Shown here in pieces: positions 17,157 to 26,037 of a stretch of 64,000 bases of DNA. The notes beneath the pieces are model-generated. The model was not told where the DNA came from, made no database searches, and saw only the letters and a program-made list of their open reading frames with translations. This DNA comes from Paenibacillus profundus. Lineage in GTDB: Bacteria; Bacillota; Bacilli; Paenibacillales; Paenibacillaceae. Each line of letters begins with the position of its first letter. Within the stretch, counting starts at the first letter, position 1. Location: positions 186,001 through 250,000 of the forward strand of contig NZ_JAJNBZ010000001.1 of NCBI RefSeq assembly GCF_021369635.1. The letters run 5' to 3'. The position numbers were made by a program, and so were the translations under genes.

Positions 17157-17897
17157 TTACTCCCGAATGGTGATAATCTCATGCTGCTCCACAAAAGGCA
17201 TCGGTCCCGTATGGCCCTCATACTGTGAGCGCTCATCGCCATAATGCATTAAATAAATTTTTCTTTGTATCCAATCTGGCAGCGTCAACAGCTCCGCGAG
17301 TGTCGTATGAACTTCCCCTTTGCCGGTCAACTGGCAGTCATGGAAGATAAGGGTGACTCCTTGCTGCTCAATTAATGTATGCAGCAGGTCAGGTTGAAAT
17401 CGCATATCAGCGCTGTAGAAGAAGGAATGGTTAACTAACAGCGAGAAGCTTCGCTTGCCGGCAATGTGCGGAGTTTCGATGAGCTGTATCTCCATGCCCG
17501 CAGCTAAAGAATAGGTGTGGTTCGGCTCAAGCGCATGTACCTCAAATACATCCTCCAGACACGAGATGCCTTCCTGAGTTAACCCGCCTTGAAGCGTGTT
17601 GTTCCACAATGGCTGAACTAACGGAGAAGCAATATACAATTTAGGTTTTCGTCCGTGAATAAACTTCATTTGAAATGCAAACTCTTCCAAGCCTCCCACA
17701 TGATCGGCATGAATGTGAGTAATGAGCACACCGTCGATATCAGCGAAGGATTTTCCAAGCTTATGCAGCGCCATGGGTGCAGTAATACCGCAATCGATGA
17801 GCAGGGTGCTCTGTTCCGTGTAAAGGAGCGCGTTATTGTTAAAGTAATGCTTTGCAAATGCGCTGCCGGTTCCAATCATTTGTATCTTAAGCTTCAT
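17157..17897 (-). CDS. MBL-fold metallohydrolase (RNase Z-like)
   Basis: This 246-residue metallo-beta-lactamase-fold protein has the zinc-binding signature THIHADHVGG near residue 64. Downstream ligands appear in SADMRF, FHDCQ and MHYGDE, as in RNase Z/ZiPD-type hydrolases. The bases before ATG at 17897 carry AGGAGG at an ideal six-base distance; two ATG codons further upstream are not well placed. The substrate (tRNA, phosphodiester or lactone) cannot be told from sequence. It is convergent with the DUF3892 gene. Confidence 0.88.
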   Translation of the reverse strand: MKLKIQMIGTGSAFAKHYFNNNALLYTEQSTLLIDCGITAPMALHKLGKSFADIDGVLITHIHADHVGGLEEFAFQMKFIHGRKPKLYIASPLVQPLWNNTLQGGLTQEGISCLEDVFEVHALEPNHTYSLAAGMEIQLIETPHIAGKRSFSLLVNHSFFYSADMRFQPDLLHTLIEQQGVTLIFHDCQLTGKGEVHTTLAELLTLPDWIQRKIYLMHYGDERSQYEGHTGPMPFVEQHEIITIRE

Positions 17898-18060
17898 CTC
17901 CATCCTCCTAATCCATGGCATCGGTTAAATTATGACCTAACTGTATCACGCTGCTGGGCACATACACAAGCAAAGCTCTTCCAGTCTTCATACGATATGA
18001 CGTGAAACGTTAAGCCAGCTGTGGCGTTTCGTGCGAAACGGTCAAAAGTAGGTGGAAGGA

Positions 18061-18264
18061 TTGGCGAAAGGAAACGCAAAGAAAAAGAAGGATCCGGCAG
18101 GCGGTCGTGCCCAGTATATGATGCGAAGCGTCACATCTGACCGTTGTGCTGTCTGTCCGACCCCTTGCGCGAGAGGTATGAATTATTTGAAGCGGGTGTC
18201 CGAGCCGGGAGCCGTGGGCAATGGAATTCCATGTGTGTTAACGCGAACGAAGGTTAGCACATAG
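18061..18264 (+). CDS. Small cysteine-containing hypothetical protein
   Basis: The 67-residue product has a lysine-rich start (AKGNAKKKKDPAGG) and a cluster CAVCPTPCARG, with a further cysteine near the C-terminus, suggesting metal binding. TTG at 18061 sits five bases after GGTGG; a GTG at 18052 is an alternative start. No family recognised. A hairpin at 18286-18322 follows. Confidence 0.6.
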   Translation: MAKGNAKKKKDPAGGRAQYMMRSVTSDRCAVCPTPCARGMNYLKRVSEPGAVGNGIPCVLTRTKVST

Positions 18265-18285
18265 AATGGTTTCCATCATGATGAC

Positions 18286-18322
18286 ACCGGGAAATGAACG
18301 AGGATATCAATCATTTCCCGGT
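18286..18322 (+). terminator. Hairpin downstream of the small Cys protein
   Basis: ACCGGGAAATGA pairs with TCATTTCCCGGT across a 14-base loop. There is no strong T run, so its terminator role is uncertain. Confidence 0.45.
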
Positions 18323-18403
18323 TCAGCGTAGCTTTCGCCACCTCTCTGTCGTTTCACATGCCGCCGTTTGGCGAATGCATTCGAGAGGGAGAGGTGTGTA
18401 ACG

Positions 18404-19180
18404 ATGGCGGTTGATGTTGTGTGGAAAGGCAATGAATATACGAATTCGAGTGACCGGAAAGGACAAGCTCCCCTTATCATCGTCAATCATATATCAGCAG
18501 GAAGCATGTCTAGCATGGATTCATGGTTCACAAGCCCGGACAATAAAGTATCGTCGGCTCATTTTGGCGTATCAAAGCAAGGAACCATTCATCAATATGT
18601 AAAGTTGGAACGTATGGCCTGGGCGCAAGGCATTACTGCAGATCGCATCGCGACAGCGCCCGCAGCCATCGTGCGAAGCAAAGGAATCAATCCAAATCTG
18701 TATGCCGTATCGATCGAGCATGAAGGGCTGGATGGGGAATTAACAGAGCAGCAATTTGTTGCGAGCGTTGCCCTGCATCGCTATATTCAAGCCTATGTTG
18801 CCGATCATTGGGGTTACACGATTCCATTCGATCGCGAGCATGTGCTCGGTCATTTTCAAATCGATCCAGTCCGCAAAGCGAGCTGCCCAGGAGCTAAATT
18901 TCCATGGAAGCAGTTGTATTCCACTTTGTCACTGCCAGACAAGAGGCATGGAGGGGCGGACAGTGTGGAGGAGCAATTGAAGCAGTTGCAAACCTTGGTT
19001 ACAGACTTGAAAGGCAGACTGGCTTGGCTCGAATCACAGCATCAATTGCAAGAGGTTCCCATCTGGGCCAAAGCGAGTGTGGACAAGGCTGTAGCCCAAG
19101 GCTTAGTGTACACGCCGACACCGTCATCGCTAGATTTTTATCGGATGTTAATCGTACTGGACCGTAAAGGATTATTATAG
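18404..19180 (+). CDS. N-acetylmuramoyl-L-alanine amidase (amidase_2 type)
   Basis: This 258-residue protein is related to phage and XlyA-type amidases that cut the lactyl-peptide bond of peptidoglycan. Visible zinc-site elements are IIVNHISAGS with its histidine, VSIEHEG and HVLGHFQIDPVRKASCPG. It lacks a signal peptide. A short coiled coil (EEQLKQLQTLVTDLKGRL) and a WAKASVDKAVAQGLV module, somewhat like a cell-wall repeat, follow the domain. ATG at 18404 lies about nine bases after GAGGGAGAGG. It could be a lone lysis or wall-turnover enzyme; no other phage genes are nearby. Confidence 0.85.
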   Translation: MAVDVVWKGNEYTNSSDRKGQAPLIIVNHISAGSMSSMDSWFTSPDNKVSSAHFGVSKQGTIHQYVKLERMAWAQGITADRIATAPAAIVRSKGINPNLYAVSIEHEGLDGELTEQQFVASVALHRYIQAYVADHWGYTIPFDREHVLGHFQIDPVRKASCPGAKFPWKQLYSTLSLPDKRHGGADSVEEQLKQLQTLVTDLKGRLAWLESQHQLQEVPIWAKASVDKAVAQGLVYTPTPSSLDFYRMLIVLDRKGLL

Positions 19181-19245
19181 TGCGAGCGCAACTCTCCTGC
19201 TAAAAAAGAGTATAACTTAACAACTAAGCAGTTGGAGGTTACGCG

Positions 19246-19836
19246 ATGAATTGCAGGAGAATTGCTGCATTTGTTCTTCTCGGGAGCATCTTGGGCGGAG
19301 CTTATGCGTCAGCACAATCAGACCCGTCATCTACTTCACTACAAGCCGCAGCACCGGCTGAGAAGATTCAGGTCATATTGAATGGAAGCACCGTTCAAGA
19401 AGGGGGGGTTATGTTAGAGGGACGAGCGTATTTATCCGTACGCCAGATTTCCGATGCGCTGCTGGCATTTGTTACTTGGGATGAAGCCAACAAGAAGGTC
19501 GTCATCGAGAAACCGAATGTCGACTTGCTGTTGTTCAAAGATAACACGCCTTTCGGCAAGGTGGAGACAGGTAAGACTTCCTTTACCGCACTGGCTCAAG
19601 TGGACAGCCTCAAAACGTCCGTTGACAAGATTAAACTGACCATCACCGATCCGAAAGGGAATACGACGCAAATCCAAGAAGACGAAGTCAAGACAGACGA
19701 GGATAATTTCTGGTTTCGCACTTCGGAATTCAAATATGATTTCAAAGCAAAAGGGGACTACACGATCTCGTGCTATTTGAGACAGAAGAATGGTGAATTT
19801 ACGTTATTGTCTCAAAAGACGGTATCGGCGATTTAA
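19246..19836 (+). CDS. Exported protein with copper amine oxidase N-terminal-like domain
   Basis: This 196-residue protein has a signal peptide ending near AYASAQS. It is followed by a segment typical of the copper amine oxidase N-terminal domain found in many Paenibacillus wall proteins (IQVILNGSTVQEGGVMLEGR, then AYLSVRQISDALLAFVTWD). The C-terminal half is beta-rich with no motif I recognise. It is likely secreted or wall-associated. It lies 65 bases after the amidase gene with its own GGAGG site, so the two may form a small envelope unit. Confidence 0.75.
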   Translation: MNCRRIAAFVLLGSILGGAYASAQSDPSSTSLQAAAPAEKIQVILNGSTVQEGGVMLEGRAYLSVRQISDALLAFVTWDEANKKVVIEKPNVDLLLFKDNTPFGKVETGKTSFTALAQVDSLKTSVDKIKLTITDPKGNTTQIQEDEVKTDEDNFWFRTSEFKYDFKAKGDYTISCYLRQKNGEFTLLSQKTVSAI

Positions 19837-19881
19837 TCTAAATCCCTTCGTTTCTCTATACATATGCAGCGGTCCCTTTCG

Positions 19882-19910
19882 TTGACCTTGTCCTCATAAA
19901 GTGGTACGAT
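19882..19910 (+). promoter_or_regulatory. Promoter of the DUF1292 gene
   Basis: TTGACC (19882-19887) and TACGAT (19905-19910) are 17 bases apart, 42 bases upstream of the start codon. Confidence 0.65.
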
Positions 19911-19952
19911 ACGGTAGTATGACCACTACCTGAATACAAAGGAGATTCACGC

Positions 19953-20261
19953 ATGAGCGAACATAACCATGACTGCGGATGTGGACACGACCACGATCAT
20001 GACCACGAACATCAAGAAATGGTCGTTACTTTGGTAGATGACGAAGGCAACGAAATCGATATGGCTCTCGTTGAAACGTTCAATGTAGGTGAGCAACTGT
20101 ACGCGTTGTTGCTTGAACGCAACAATCCGGAAGCAGACGGCATCATTGTGCGCGTAGACGAAGAAGATGAAGATATGGTGCTTAATCCGATTGAAGATGA
20201 TGAAGAGTGGGAGCGCGTGCAGCAAGCATACGAAGAGCTTGTCGCTGCGCAACCGGAATAA
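19953..20261 (+). CDS. DUF1292 family protein (YrzB-like)
   Basis: This 102-residue acidic protein carries the DUF1292 core MVVTLVDDEGNEIDMALVET. In Bacillus such genes usually sit next to yrrK and mutS2-type housekeeping genes; here it stands alone. The N-terminus is unusual: CGCGHDHDHDHEHQE gives a histidine/cysteine-rich segment that could bind metal. The role of the family is not established. AAAGGAGA precedes the ATG. Confidence 0.9.
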   Translation: MSEHNHDCGCGHDHDHDHEHQEMVVTLVDDEGNEIDMALVETFNVGEQLYALLLERNNPEADGIIVRVDEEDEDMVLNPIEDDEEWERVQQAYEELVAAQPE

Positions 20262-20305
20262 GACTCGCCCCGTCTCCTGAGGGATTATAACAGTCAGAAC
20301 CTTAC

Positions 20306-20336
20306 AGCTCCGAGGTATCCCTCGGAGCTTATTTAT
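20306..20336 (+). terminator. Terminator of the DUF1292 gene
   Basis: AGCTCCGAG pairs with CTCGGAGCT, followed by TATTTATATTT. Confidence 0.8.
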
Positions 20337-20397
20337 ATTTCGCCTGCCTAATGCCTATTCACGGCTGTTTCAGTATGTATACGTTTGCAAATAAAGG

Positions 20398-20814
20398 CTA
20401 TTTTCTAGGATTATAATACATAATGCGGCCGTTGAACAGCTTGAGTTCAGCTTTCCATGTCTTTGCTAAATATTTGCACAGCTCATTGCCCTTTCCTTTG
20501 TCTCCATGTGTGGCATCGTCAGGCAACACGACCTGGACAAAGTGACGCGGTGTATCTTCCTTCGTTGTCCCTACGCCAAATACAATATGTCGATACAAAG
20601 GAGACGTTCCCTTCAAATAGAACCACAGCTGTTCCTGTCCGGGCTTGGCTTCAATCGTGTAGGGAAATGCGGCATCGGCATAATCCCAACTTAACTGTTC
20701 GCCGGTCAGACTCGTTTGATGACGATAATGAAGCAACTGCTCCTTCAGCTCATCTAAAGTAGCGGACGGCACGGCCGAACCGTCGACGAACGTAATCGTT
20801 GCGCTTTGACTCAT
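20398..20814 (-). CDS. DUF1885 family protein
   Basis: This 138-residue soluble protein shares the DUF1885 pattern: WDYADAAFPYTIE in the middle, then VVLPDDATHGDKGKGNELC and LFNGRIMYYNPRK at the C-terminus. Known members are small Bacillales proteins without assigned function. ATG at 20814 is preceded by GGGAGGTG on the minus strand. It converges on the DUF1292 terminator. Confidence 0.85.
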   Translation of the reverse strand: MSQSATITFVDGSAVPSATLDELKEQLLHYRHQTSLTGEQLSWDYADAAFPYTIEAKPGQEQLWFYLKGTSPLYRHIVFGVGTTKEDTPRHFVQVVLPDDATHGDKGKGNELCKYLAKTWKAELKLFNGRIMYYNPRK

Positions 20815-21001
20815 TTCTTACACCTCCCATGAATCATCGGATCTCATTTATCATATCATCGCCTATAGTTCGTGGCAATATTTACATGATTTTGCGTATG
20901 CAAACGGATTGTAGGAAGAGGATATTTCATGATATAGTAATGAAATCAGCCCATTAAATGGTTGGTGTGCTTGGAAAAGGATAATTCAAGGAGGGGATGC
21001 G

Positions 21002-21289
21002 ATGTTTGACCAATTGTACGAAGAAACGGAACAAGCAAACGTGAGTTTTGTCGGATGGGCTACAGAAGAAGGCCGGTATGACTTTGCACTCATTTATTCG
21101 AATCACTTTATCGGTAAAACACTTGTCGTTTGCATGCAGACAGGACGTTCAACTTTATTGTGCGCCGATGATTTGCGACCCGAGCTTCTGAAAGATAAGT
21201 TTCAATTGGGGCATCTTGAAGCGGCAGTCGAAGCGTCCCAACTGCTTCGTGCCCGCATACCTTCCCTGAAAGCGCAGGACCAGTATTAG
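21002..21289 (+). CDS. DUF3055 family protein
   Basis: This 95-residue protein matches the DUF3055 pattern VSFVGWATEEGRYDFALIYS and VVCMQTGRSTLL. Function unknown. AAGGAGGGG lies just before ATG 21002. The final residue and stop (TAT TAG) are the reversed tail of repeat A4, so the repeat appears to have supplied the stop codon; the C-terminus may once have been longer. Confidence 0.85.
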   Translation: MFDQLYEETEQANVSFVGWATEEGRYDFALIYSNHFIGKTLVVCMQTGRSTLLCADDLRPELLKDKFQLGHLEAAVEASQLLRARIPSLKAQDQY

Positions 21290-21330
21290 AGGTCTTCGAT
21301 AAGTTCTCTTTTGAACACGAAGATCCCGAG
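21286..21330 (-). repeat. Family A repeat, copy A4 (tail part, reverse orientation)
   Basis: Read on the minus strand, this is GGGATCTTCGTGTTCAAAAG, then AGAACTT, then ATCGAAGACCTCTAATA. It corresponds to the tail of the long form (GGGATGCTTCGTGATCAAAAG ... GAACAACCTCTAATA). It starts inside the last codons of the DUF3055 gene. Confidence 0.6.
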
Positions 21331-21379
21331 AGGTAATTCAGCACGCGCTGTTAGAAATCATGACTCGTTAGTGAAATAG

Positions 21380-21412
21380 AAAGGCTGCTCCTTCATCCGG
21401 GGCAGCCTTTCG
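21380..21412. terminator. Terminator between DUF3055 and speA genes
   Basis: AAAGGCTGCTCC pairs with GGGGCAGCCTTT. It lies between convergent genes and could serve both. Confidence 0.8.
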
Positions 21413-21414
21413 TT

Positions 21415-22893
21415 CTATTCATATATCGCTTTTTCCTCTTTGATGACCTTCACGAATTCAATATATCGGTCTTCAGGCCCTTTCACAGGCAGACCAATGT
21501 CGACGTGATCGCGGATGTAATCGATATTCTCCTGTGAAATGACTTCACCTGGCAGAAGAATCGGAATTCCCGGAGGATAGACGTAGATGAATTCCGCAAT
21601 GATTCTGCCCGCCGATTGCTTGAATGGCACGATTTCCGTATCCGCGTAGAACGCATCGCGGGGAATGAGGGAAAGCTGCGGAATTTCCGGGATTTTCACG
21701 ACGAGCTCTTTCACTTCATTTCGTTCAAAATGAAGAGCCGACAATTCACGCAAGGCCTGCAGCAATATTGCAATGGTATCATCTGTATCTCCTGGTGTAA
21801 CCAAGCAAAGGATGTTATACATATCGCTTAGCTCAACTTCGAGATTGTAATGGTCGCGCAGCCAATTCTCCGTCTCATAGCCTGTAATGCCCAAATGACG
21901 CACATGTATGGTCAGCTTGGTCGGATCGTAGCTGTACGTCGCTTCTCCACCGAGGATCTCTTCACCAAAGCAGTATAATCCCGGCATCTCGTTAATTTGT
22001 GTGCGGGCGTGTTCGGCGAGTGTAATTGCGCGTTCAGCCATGTCATGCCCATGCAGTGCCATGTTGCGACGGGACGTGTCAAGCGATGCGAGCAAAATAT
22101 ACGACGTGGATGTCGTTGTCAGCATGCTGAAAATCGTCTGCACCCGCTGCGGGTTAATCAGCCCATTTTTCACATTGACATTAAGCACCGAGCTTTGGGT
22201 CATGGAACCGCCCAGCTTATGCACGCTCGTCGCAGCCATATCCGCTCCGGCTTCCATTGCGGACATCGGCAGTTTTTCATGGAAATGAATAAGCACGCCG
22301 TGAGCTTCGTCAACTAGGACTGGAATCTCATGTAAATGGGCGAGCTCAACGATTTCTTTCAGGTTAGCGCAAAGACCGAAATAGGTCGGATTAATGACAA
22401 GCACCGCTTTTGTATCGGGATGCTTCTCCAGCGCACGGCGTACCGAACGGGTCGTAATGCCGTGATCGATGCCGAGATTGGCATCACGGGCAGGAGAGAC
22501 GAACACCGGCTTCGCTCCAGCAAAAATAATGGCCGACATAATCGACTTATGGATATTGCGCGGGACAATAATTTTGTCTCCCGGGGAGCATACCGACATA
22601 ATCATCGTCATAATCGCTCCGCTTGTGCCCTGAACGCTGAAATAAGTATAATCCGCATCGAAGGCATCGGCCGCTAAGGCTTGAGCTTCGGCGATGACGC
22701 TCGATGGCTGATGTAAATCATCCAGTGGCGCAATGTTAATCAAGTCTATGGAAAGCGCTTGATCACCAATAAAATTTCGGAATTCCTCATCGGTGCCAAC
22801 GCCTTTTTTATGGCCTGGAATGTGAAATTGCACCGGATTTTTAGAGGCATGTTCCGTCAGTGCGGTAAATAGAGGCGTCCGATGATGGTTCAT
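21415..22893 (-). CDS. speA: Arginine/lysine/ornithine decarboxylase family (SpeA-like)
   Basis: This 492-residue PLP enzyme matches Bacillus SpeA closely in length and sequence, for example HIPGHKKG near the N-terminus, YFSVQGTSGAIMTM, VDEAHGV and the PLP-lysine motif TSVHKLGGSMTQS. SpeA makes agmatine for polyamine synthesis; some relatives act on lysine or ornithine, so specificity is inferred. The chosen ATG (22893) gives the family N-terminus MNHHRTPLF. In-frame ATGs at 22914 and 22956 would add residues absent from relatives. The gene is monocistronic, with a terminator downstream at 21380. Confidence 0.92.
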   Translation of the reverse strand: MNHHRTPLFTALTEHASKNPVQFHIPGHKKGVGTDEEFRNFIGDQALSIDLINIAPLDDLHQPSSVIAEAQALAADAFDADYTYFSVQGTSGAIMTMIMSVCSPGDKIIVPRNIHKSIMSAIIFAGAKPVFVSPARDANLGIDHGITTRSVRRALEKHPDTKAVLVINPTYFGLCANLKEIVELAHLHEIPVLVDEAHGVLIHFHEKLPMSAMEAGADMAATSVHKLGGSMTQSSVLNVNVKNGLINPQRVQTIFSMLTTTSTSYILLASLDTSRRNMALHGHDMAERAITLAEHARTQINEMPGLYCFGEEILGGEATYSYDPTKLTIHVRHLGITGYETENWLRDHYNLEVELSDMYNILCLVTPGDTDDTIAILLQALRELSALHFERNEVKELVVKIPEIPQLSLIPRDAFYADTEIVPFKQSAGRIIAEFIYVYPPGIPILLPGEVISQENIDYIRDHVDIGLPVKGPEDRYIEFVKVIKEEKAIYE

Positions 22894-23105
22894 CGCCGTA
22901 TCACAACCTTTCATGCTGGGAATAGAGCTTAGATGCGCATGTTGCGTCTCAAGCAAACAAGGTTAAGTGTAACAAAAACGCCTCGGAATGCAAGCTGTTT
23001 TTCTAACGATTTTTATACATACTTCTTGGACCATTCGTTCGAATTTTATTCATTTCCGATTCATTATCATCTGTGATAGGATGTACATAAATGGAGGGAA
23101 GTGTG

Positions 23106-24284
23106 ATGAAAAAGCAAATGACCGTCGTCATGCTCATGCTGATGATGGTATTTATCGGGTTCGGCATTGTCATTCCGGTGCTTCCGCTAATGATTACGGA
23201 TGCCGGGGCCAATGAATTTCACTTGGGGTTAATGCTGTCGCTTTATTCGCTAATCTCATTCATCGTGTCGCCAATTTGGGGGGCATGGTCTGAAAAAGTG
23301 GGTCGACGTCCGATTATTCTCATCGGTACACTCGGCTTCAGTATAAGCTATTTGTTATTCGGTTTGGCGGATGGCCAGCTGTGGCTTATGTATGTGTCGC
23401 GCATACTCGGCGGATTGTTTTCTGGTGCTGTTACGGCGGTTATTGTAGCCTATGTGGCGGATATTACGACGAACGAGCAGCGAACGAAAGGAATGGCACT
23501 CGTCGGAATGTCGATCGGGCTAGGCTTTACGTTCGGTCCGGCCTTTGGCGGGATATTAAGCGCCTATGGGCATAATACGCCATTCTTCGCAGCTTCTGCA
23601 TTGACTTTGATCACATGCGTGCTCGGCTTTGGAAGATTGAAGGAGTCGTTGCCGCAAGAGAAGCGGACAGGCCGTAATGAGGCATCACCGTCACGCTGGA
23701 CCGCATTTACGGGACGCATGAAATATTTATATGTGCTCTCGTTCTTCGTCACGTTCACGCTGGCTGGACTGGAATCGACGCTGTTGTACTTTGAGGCGCA
23801 GCGGATTCCTGACATTACAGCAACGCAGATCGGGTTCATGTTCTTCTTCTGCGGTCTTGCCGGAGCTCTCGTTCAAGGCGGGATCGTCAGGCGGTACATA
23901 AAGAAAGGCAGAGAGAAGAAGACGATCGCTGTCGGGCTGATTGTGTCGTCGCTAGGATTCTTCCTGCTGCTCTTGTCATCCAATATCGTAGATGCAACGA
24001 TATACCTATGCGTCTTCGGAATCGGCAACGCGCTTATCCGTCCATGCGTCATTTCCTTGATTACGCAGAAGACGACGGTGAGTCAAGGCATTGCGTCGGG
24101 ACTGAACTCCTCGATGGATAGCTTCGGACGGATAGCTGGTCCGATATTGGCGATAGCGGTATTCAACTGGATTCCTAGCATGCCGTATATAATCGGTGGG
24201 TTGCTGTGCCTCGTCGCTATCGGATTGCTCGTTCGCTTCTCGACACTGGATCGATCGCAATCGACGGCTAATACTTCCGCATGA
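23106..24284 (+). CDS. MFS multidrug efflux protein (NorA/Bmr/Blt-like)
   Basis: This 392-residue protein has about twelve membrane helices. The first contains GFGIVIPVLPLMI, the proline-rich motif of drug:H+ antiporters, and the loop 2-3 motif GAWSEKVGRRPIIL is present. The length fits the 12-helix NorA/Blt group, which exports fluoroquinolones, dyes and other cations; the natural substrate is unknown. ATG at 23106 follows GGAGGGAA. There is no adjacent regulator gene of the MerR type that controls bmr and blt. A strong terminator follows. Confidence 0.88.
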   Translation: MKKQMTVVMLMLMMVFIGFGIVIPVLPLMITDAGANEFHLGLMLSLYSLISFIVSPIWGAWSEKVGRRPIILIGTLGFSISYLLFGLADGQLWLMYVSRILGGLFSGAVTAVIVAYVADITTNEQRTKGMALVGMSIGLGFTFGPAFGGILSAYGHNTPFFAASALTLITCVLGFGRLKESLPQEKRTGRNEASPSRWTAFTGRMKYLYVLSFFVTFTLAGLESTLLYFEAQRIPDITATQIGFMFFFCGLAGALVQGGIVRRYIKKGREKKTIAVGLIVSSLGFFLLLLSSNIVDATIYLCVFGIGNALIRPCVISLITQKTTVSQGIASGLNSSMDSFGRIAGPILAIAVFNWIPSMPYIIGGLLCLVAIGLLVRFSTLDRSQSTANTSA

Positions 24285-24307
24285 ATGAGGTACGCCTCTC
24301 ATGAACA

Positions 24308-24352
24308 AACGGTGATTCTGCTGCTGTAAGAGCGGTGAATCACCGTTTTGTT
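24308..24352 (+). terminator. Terminator of the MFS gene
   Basis: AACGGTGATTC pairs with GAATCACCGTT, followed by TTGTTT. Confidence 0.85.
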
Positions 24353-24443
24353 TGATTAGTTTGTCTCAATCGCTCGTTTCCTGCATGGATGAAGCAATTC
24401 CGGCTTCGTGGTGAATGTGAGCTTTGTAATAGAGGTATTACAC

Positions 24444-25073
24444 TTACGCTTCGGCGGCGATCTTGTACAATGGCATAAGTGTTTCCATCGTTTCCCTTGC
24501 TAGACTCATGAACGCTGTGCCGTTGGCCAGTATCGGATCGTTCGCAGCAATATGGCGCCCCACCAACCACTCCGCAGCTTTAACGTCCCGGAAGCGGCAC
24601 AATTTGGCCTCCAGTTCTTCCGTATCCAAATCTCCGAATCGGACCGCATCCTTTTTCATATGATCCAAAGAAATAGCATAATCCTGAGGCACGGTTGTTG
24701 CGATGCGATCAATCTGTTTGAGCATGGATTGCGCAATATTTTGCTTGTTGGCAACCTCATATATAAAAGCGAGCCAAATAAAGACATGATCGTCGAACAG
24801 TCCGACCTGAAAGTGGGGCAGCGATTTGTAGCCGCGTTTGTTCGGTCCAATGGCCAACCAGGAGTCCTGCGGCGGATTCACGGTGCGGCGCGCATGCTTC
24901 GCAATATGTAGGTACATTTCTTGGCCGCTTAACACGGCGGCATCGCCGACAAGCTGCTCGCCAATGGCTCGGAATTTAGGTTGAATTCGGTCGCGTATCG
25001 CTTCCATGCGGGCATCCAAGCCATCAATAGTAAACGTTGCGAAATCAGAGGAAGTAAATCCGGTAAAAGTCAT
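24444..25073 (-). CDS. DUF1054 protein (YktB-like)
   Basis: This 209-residue protein has the YktB/DUF1054 pattern: MTFTGFTSSDFATFTIDGL at the N-terminus and HIAKHARRTVNPPQDSWLA, GYKSLPHFQ in the middle. The family is widespread in Bacillales and has no known function. ATG at 25073 is eight bases after GAAAGGAAG; the ATG at 25079 is too close. It is convergent with the MFS gene and separated by 200 bp from the divergent gene at 25292. Confidence 0.9.
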   Translation of the reverse strand: MTFTGFTSSDFATFTIDGLDARMEAIRDRIQPKFRAIGEQLVGDAAVLSGQEMYLHIAKHARRTVNPPQDSWLAIGPNKRGYKSLPHFQVGLFDDHVFIWLAFIYEVANKQNIAQSMLKQIDRIATTVPQDYAISLDHMKKDAVRFGDLDTEELEAKLCRFRDVKAAEWLVGRHIAANDPILANGTAFMSLARETMETLMPLYKIAAEA

Positions 25074-25291
25074 GCACATTCTTCCTTTCTCTATTTGCCG
25101 GTATCGTATATTACATTAGAATCATGACATTTGTGGAACACATTTTATTATACCACATTATAATGAGAACGTTTATCAGTTTATAATTATTATATTTTAC
25201 ATACAAAAAGCCTCTTTGTTAGAAATCGAGTCAATAATCCAAGTTACCGAATCATAAGATGGAGTATACGATAAGGTAAGGAGGGATTGCC

Positions 25292-25888
25292 GTGAATCGC
25301 AGCGACGAGGTAGAATACTGCAACTTGGAGCTACGTTTTGACCGCCGGCAAATCCAGAACCTCATCCGAGATCTTATACAAGAGGGCTATTCCTTGTACT
25401 GGAGCGAGAATGAATCGTTGTTTATTGTTTCGATCCGAACCGGACGGAAGCTGGTCAAACTGCGCTTTCAACGCATCCATCACCGCTATAAAATTGTAGG
25501 CGATTACACGATACGAGACGAGAAGCTATCCGAGTTCATGGAGAAGATGATCGGCGATTCACGCGGGCATGCGGTGGTCAAACGTTTTAAAGACAGACAT
25601 ATTTTTGTGGAAAATATTATGTTTGGCGAACGCATCCGTTTAGTGGAAATATGCGGTCCGGAACAGCGGGTACTGTATCAAAAACGGCCGGCCGTAACGA
25701 CAGAACAGATGATGGAAACATTTATGTCTATGCGGGCCGAGGAGCGCATGGAGGTACTGCGAATGGAAGTGGATTATACATTGGCTGAACTGCATGAAGC
25801 GATTGTCGGCGAAGATTCGGTCAAGACGAAGTGCTGCAAAGAGAGGCTGAATGTCATGCGGACCGAAATGCTTCAGCTTGAATGGTAA
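25292..25888 (+). CDS. Hypothetical protein (198 aa)
   Basis: The product is soluble, basic and charged, with no signal peptide or membrane helix. The first two thirds are rich in beta-type segments with many Arg/Lys residues (KLVKLRFQRIHHRYK), and the last third looks helical with cysteines in KTKCCKERL. I do not recognise the family. GTG at 25292 follows an ideal AAGGAGGG, and codon use is like its neighbours, so it is certainly a gene. It lies upstream of gnd but with a 149-bp gap. Confidence 0.8.
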   Translation: MNRSDEVEYCNLELRFDRRQIQNLIRDLIQEGYSLYWSENESLFIVSIRTGRKLVKLRFQRIHHRYKIVGDYTIRDEKLSEFMEKMIGDSRGHAVVKRFKDRHIFVENIMFGERIRLVEICGPEQRVLYQKRPAVTTEQMMETFMSMRAEERMEVLRMEVDYTLAELHEAIVGEDSVKTKCCKERLNVMRTEMLQLEW

Positions 25889-26037
25889 AGCGATGACCCT
25901 TTGTTTTTCACCCTCCCATCCGCCGCATGCTGGATGAAATGCTGTTTGCGAGATGGTTGCAGGGTTTTTTGCTGTGCGGTACAATAAGCGTAATGCAAAC
26001 TATATAAAAATTTCAGGATAAAGGATGGAAGAACCAT

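Noticed and set aside
18404-19836. Prophage remnant suggested by the amidase gene
   Set aside because: No holin, tail, capsid, integrase or att repeats are nearby, and flanking genes are normal for the chromosome.
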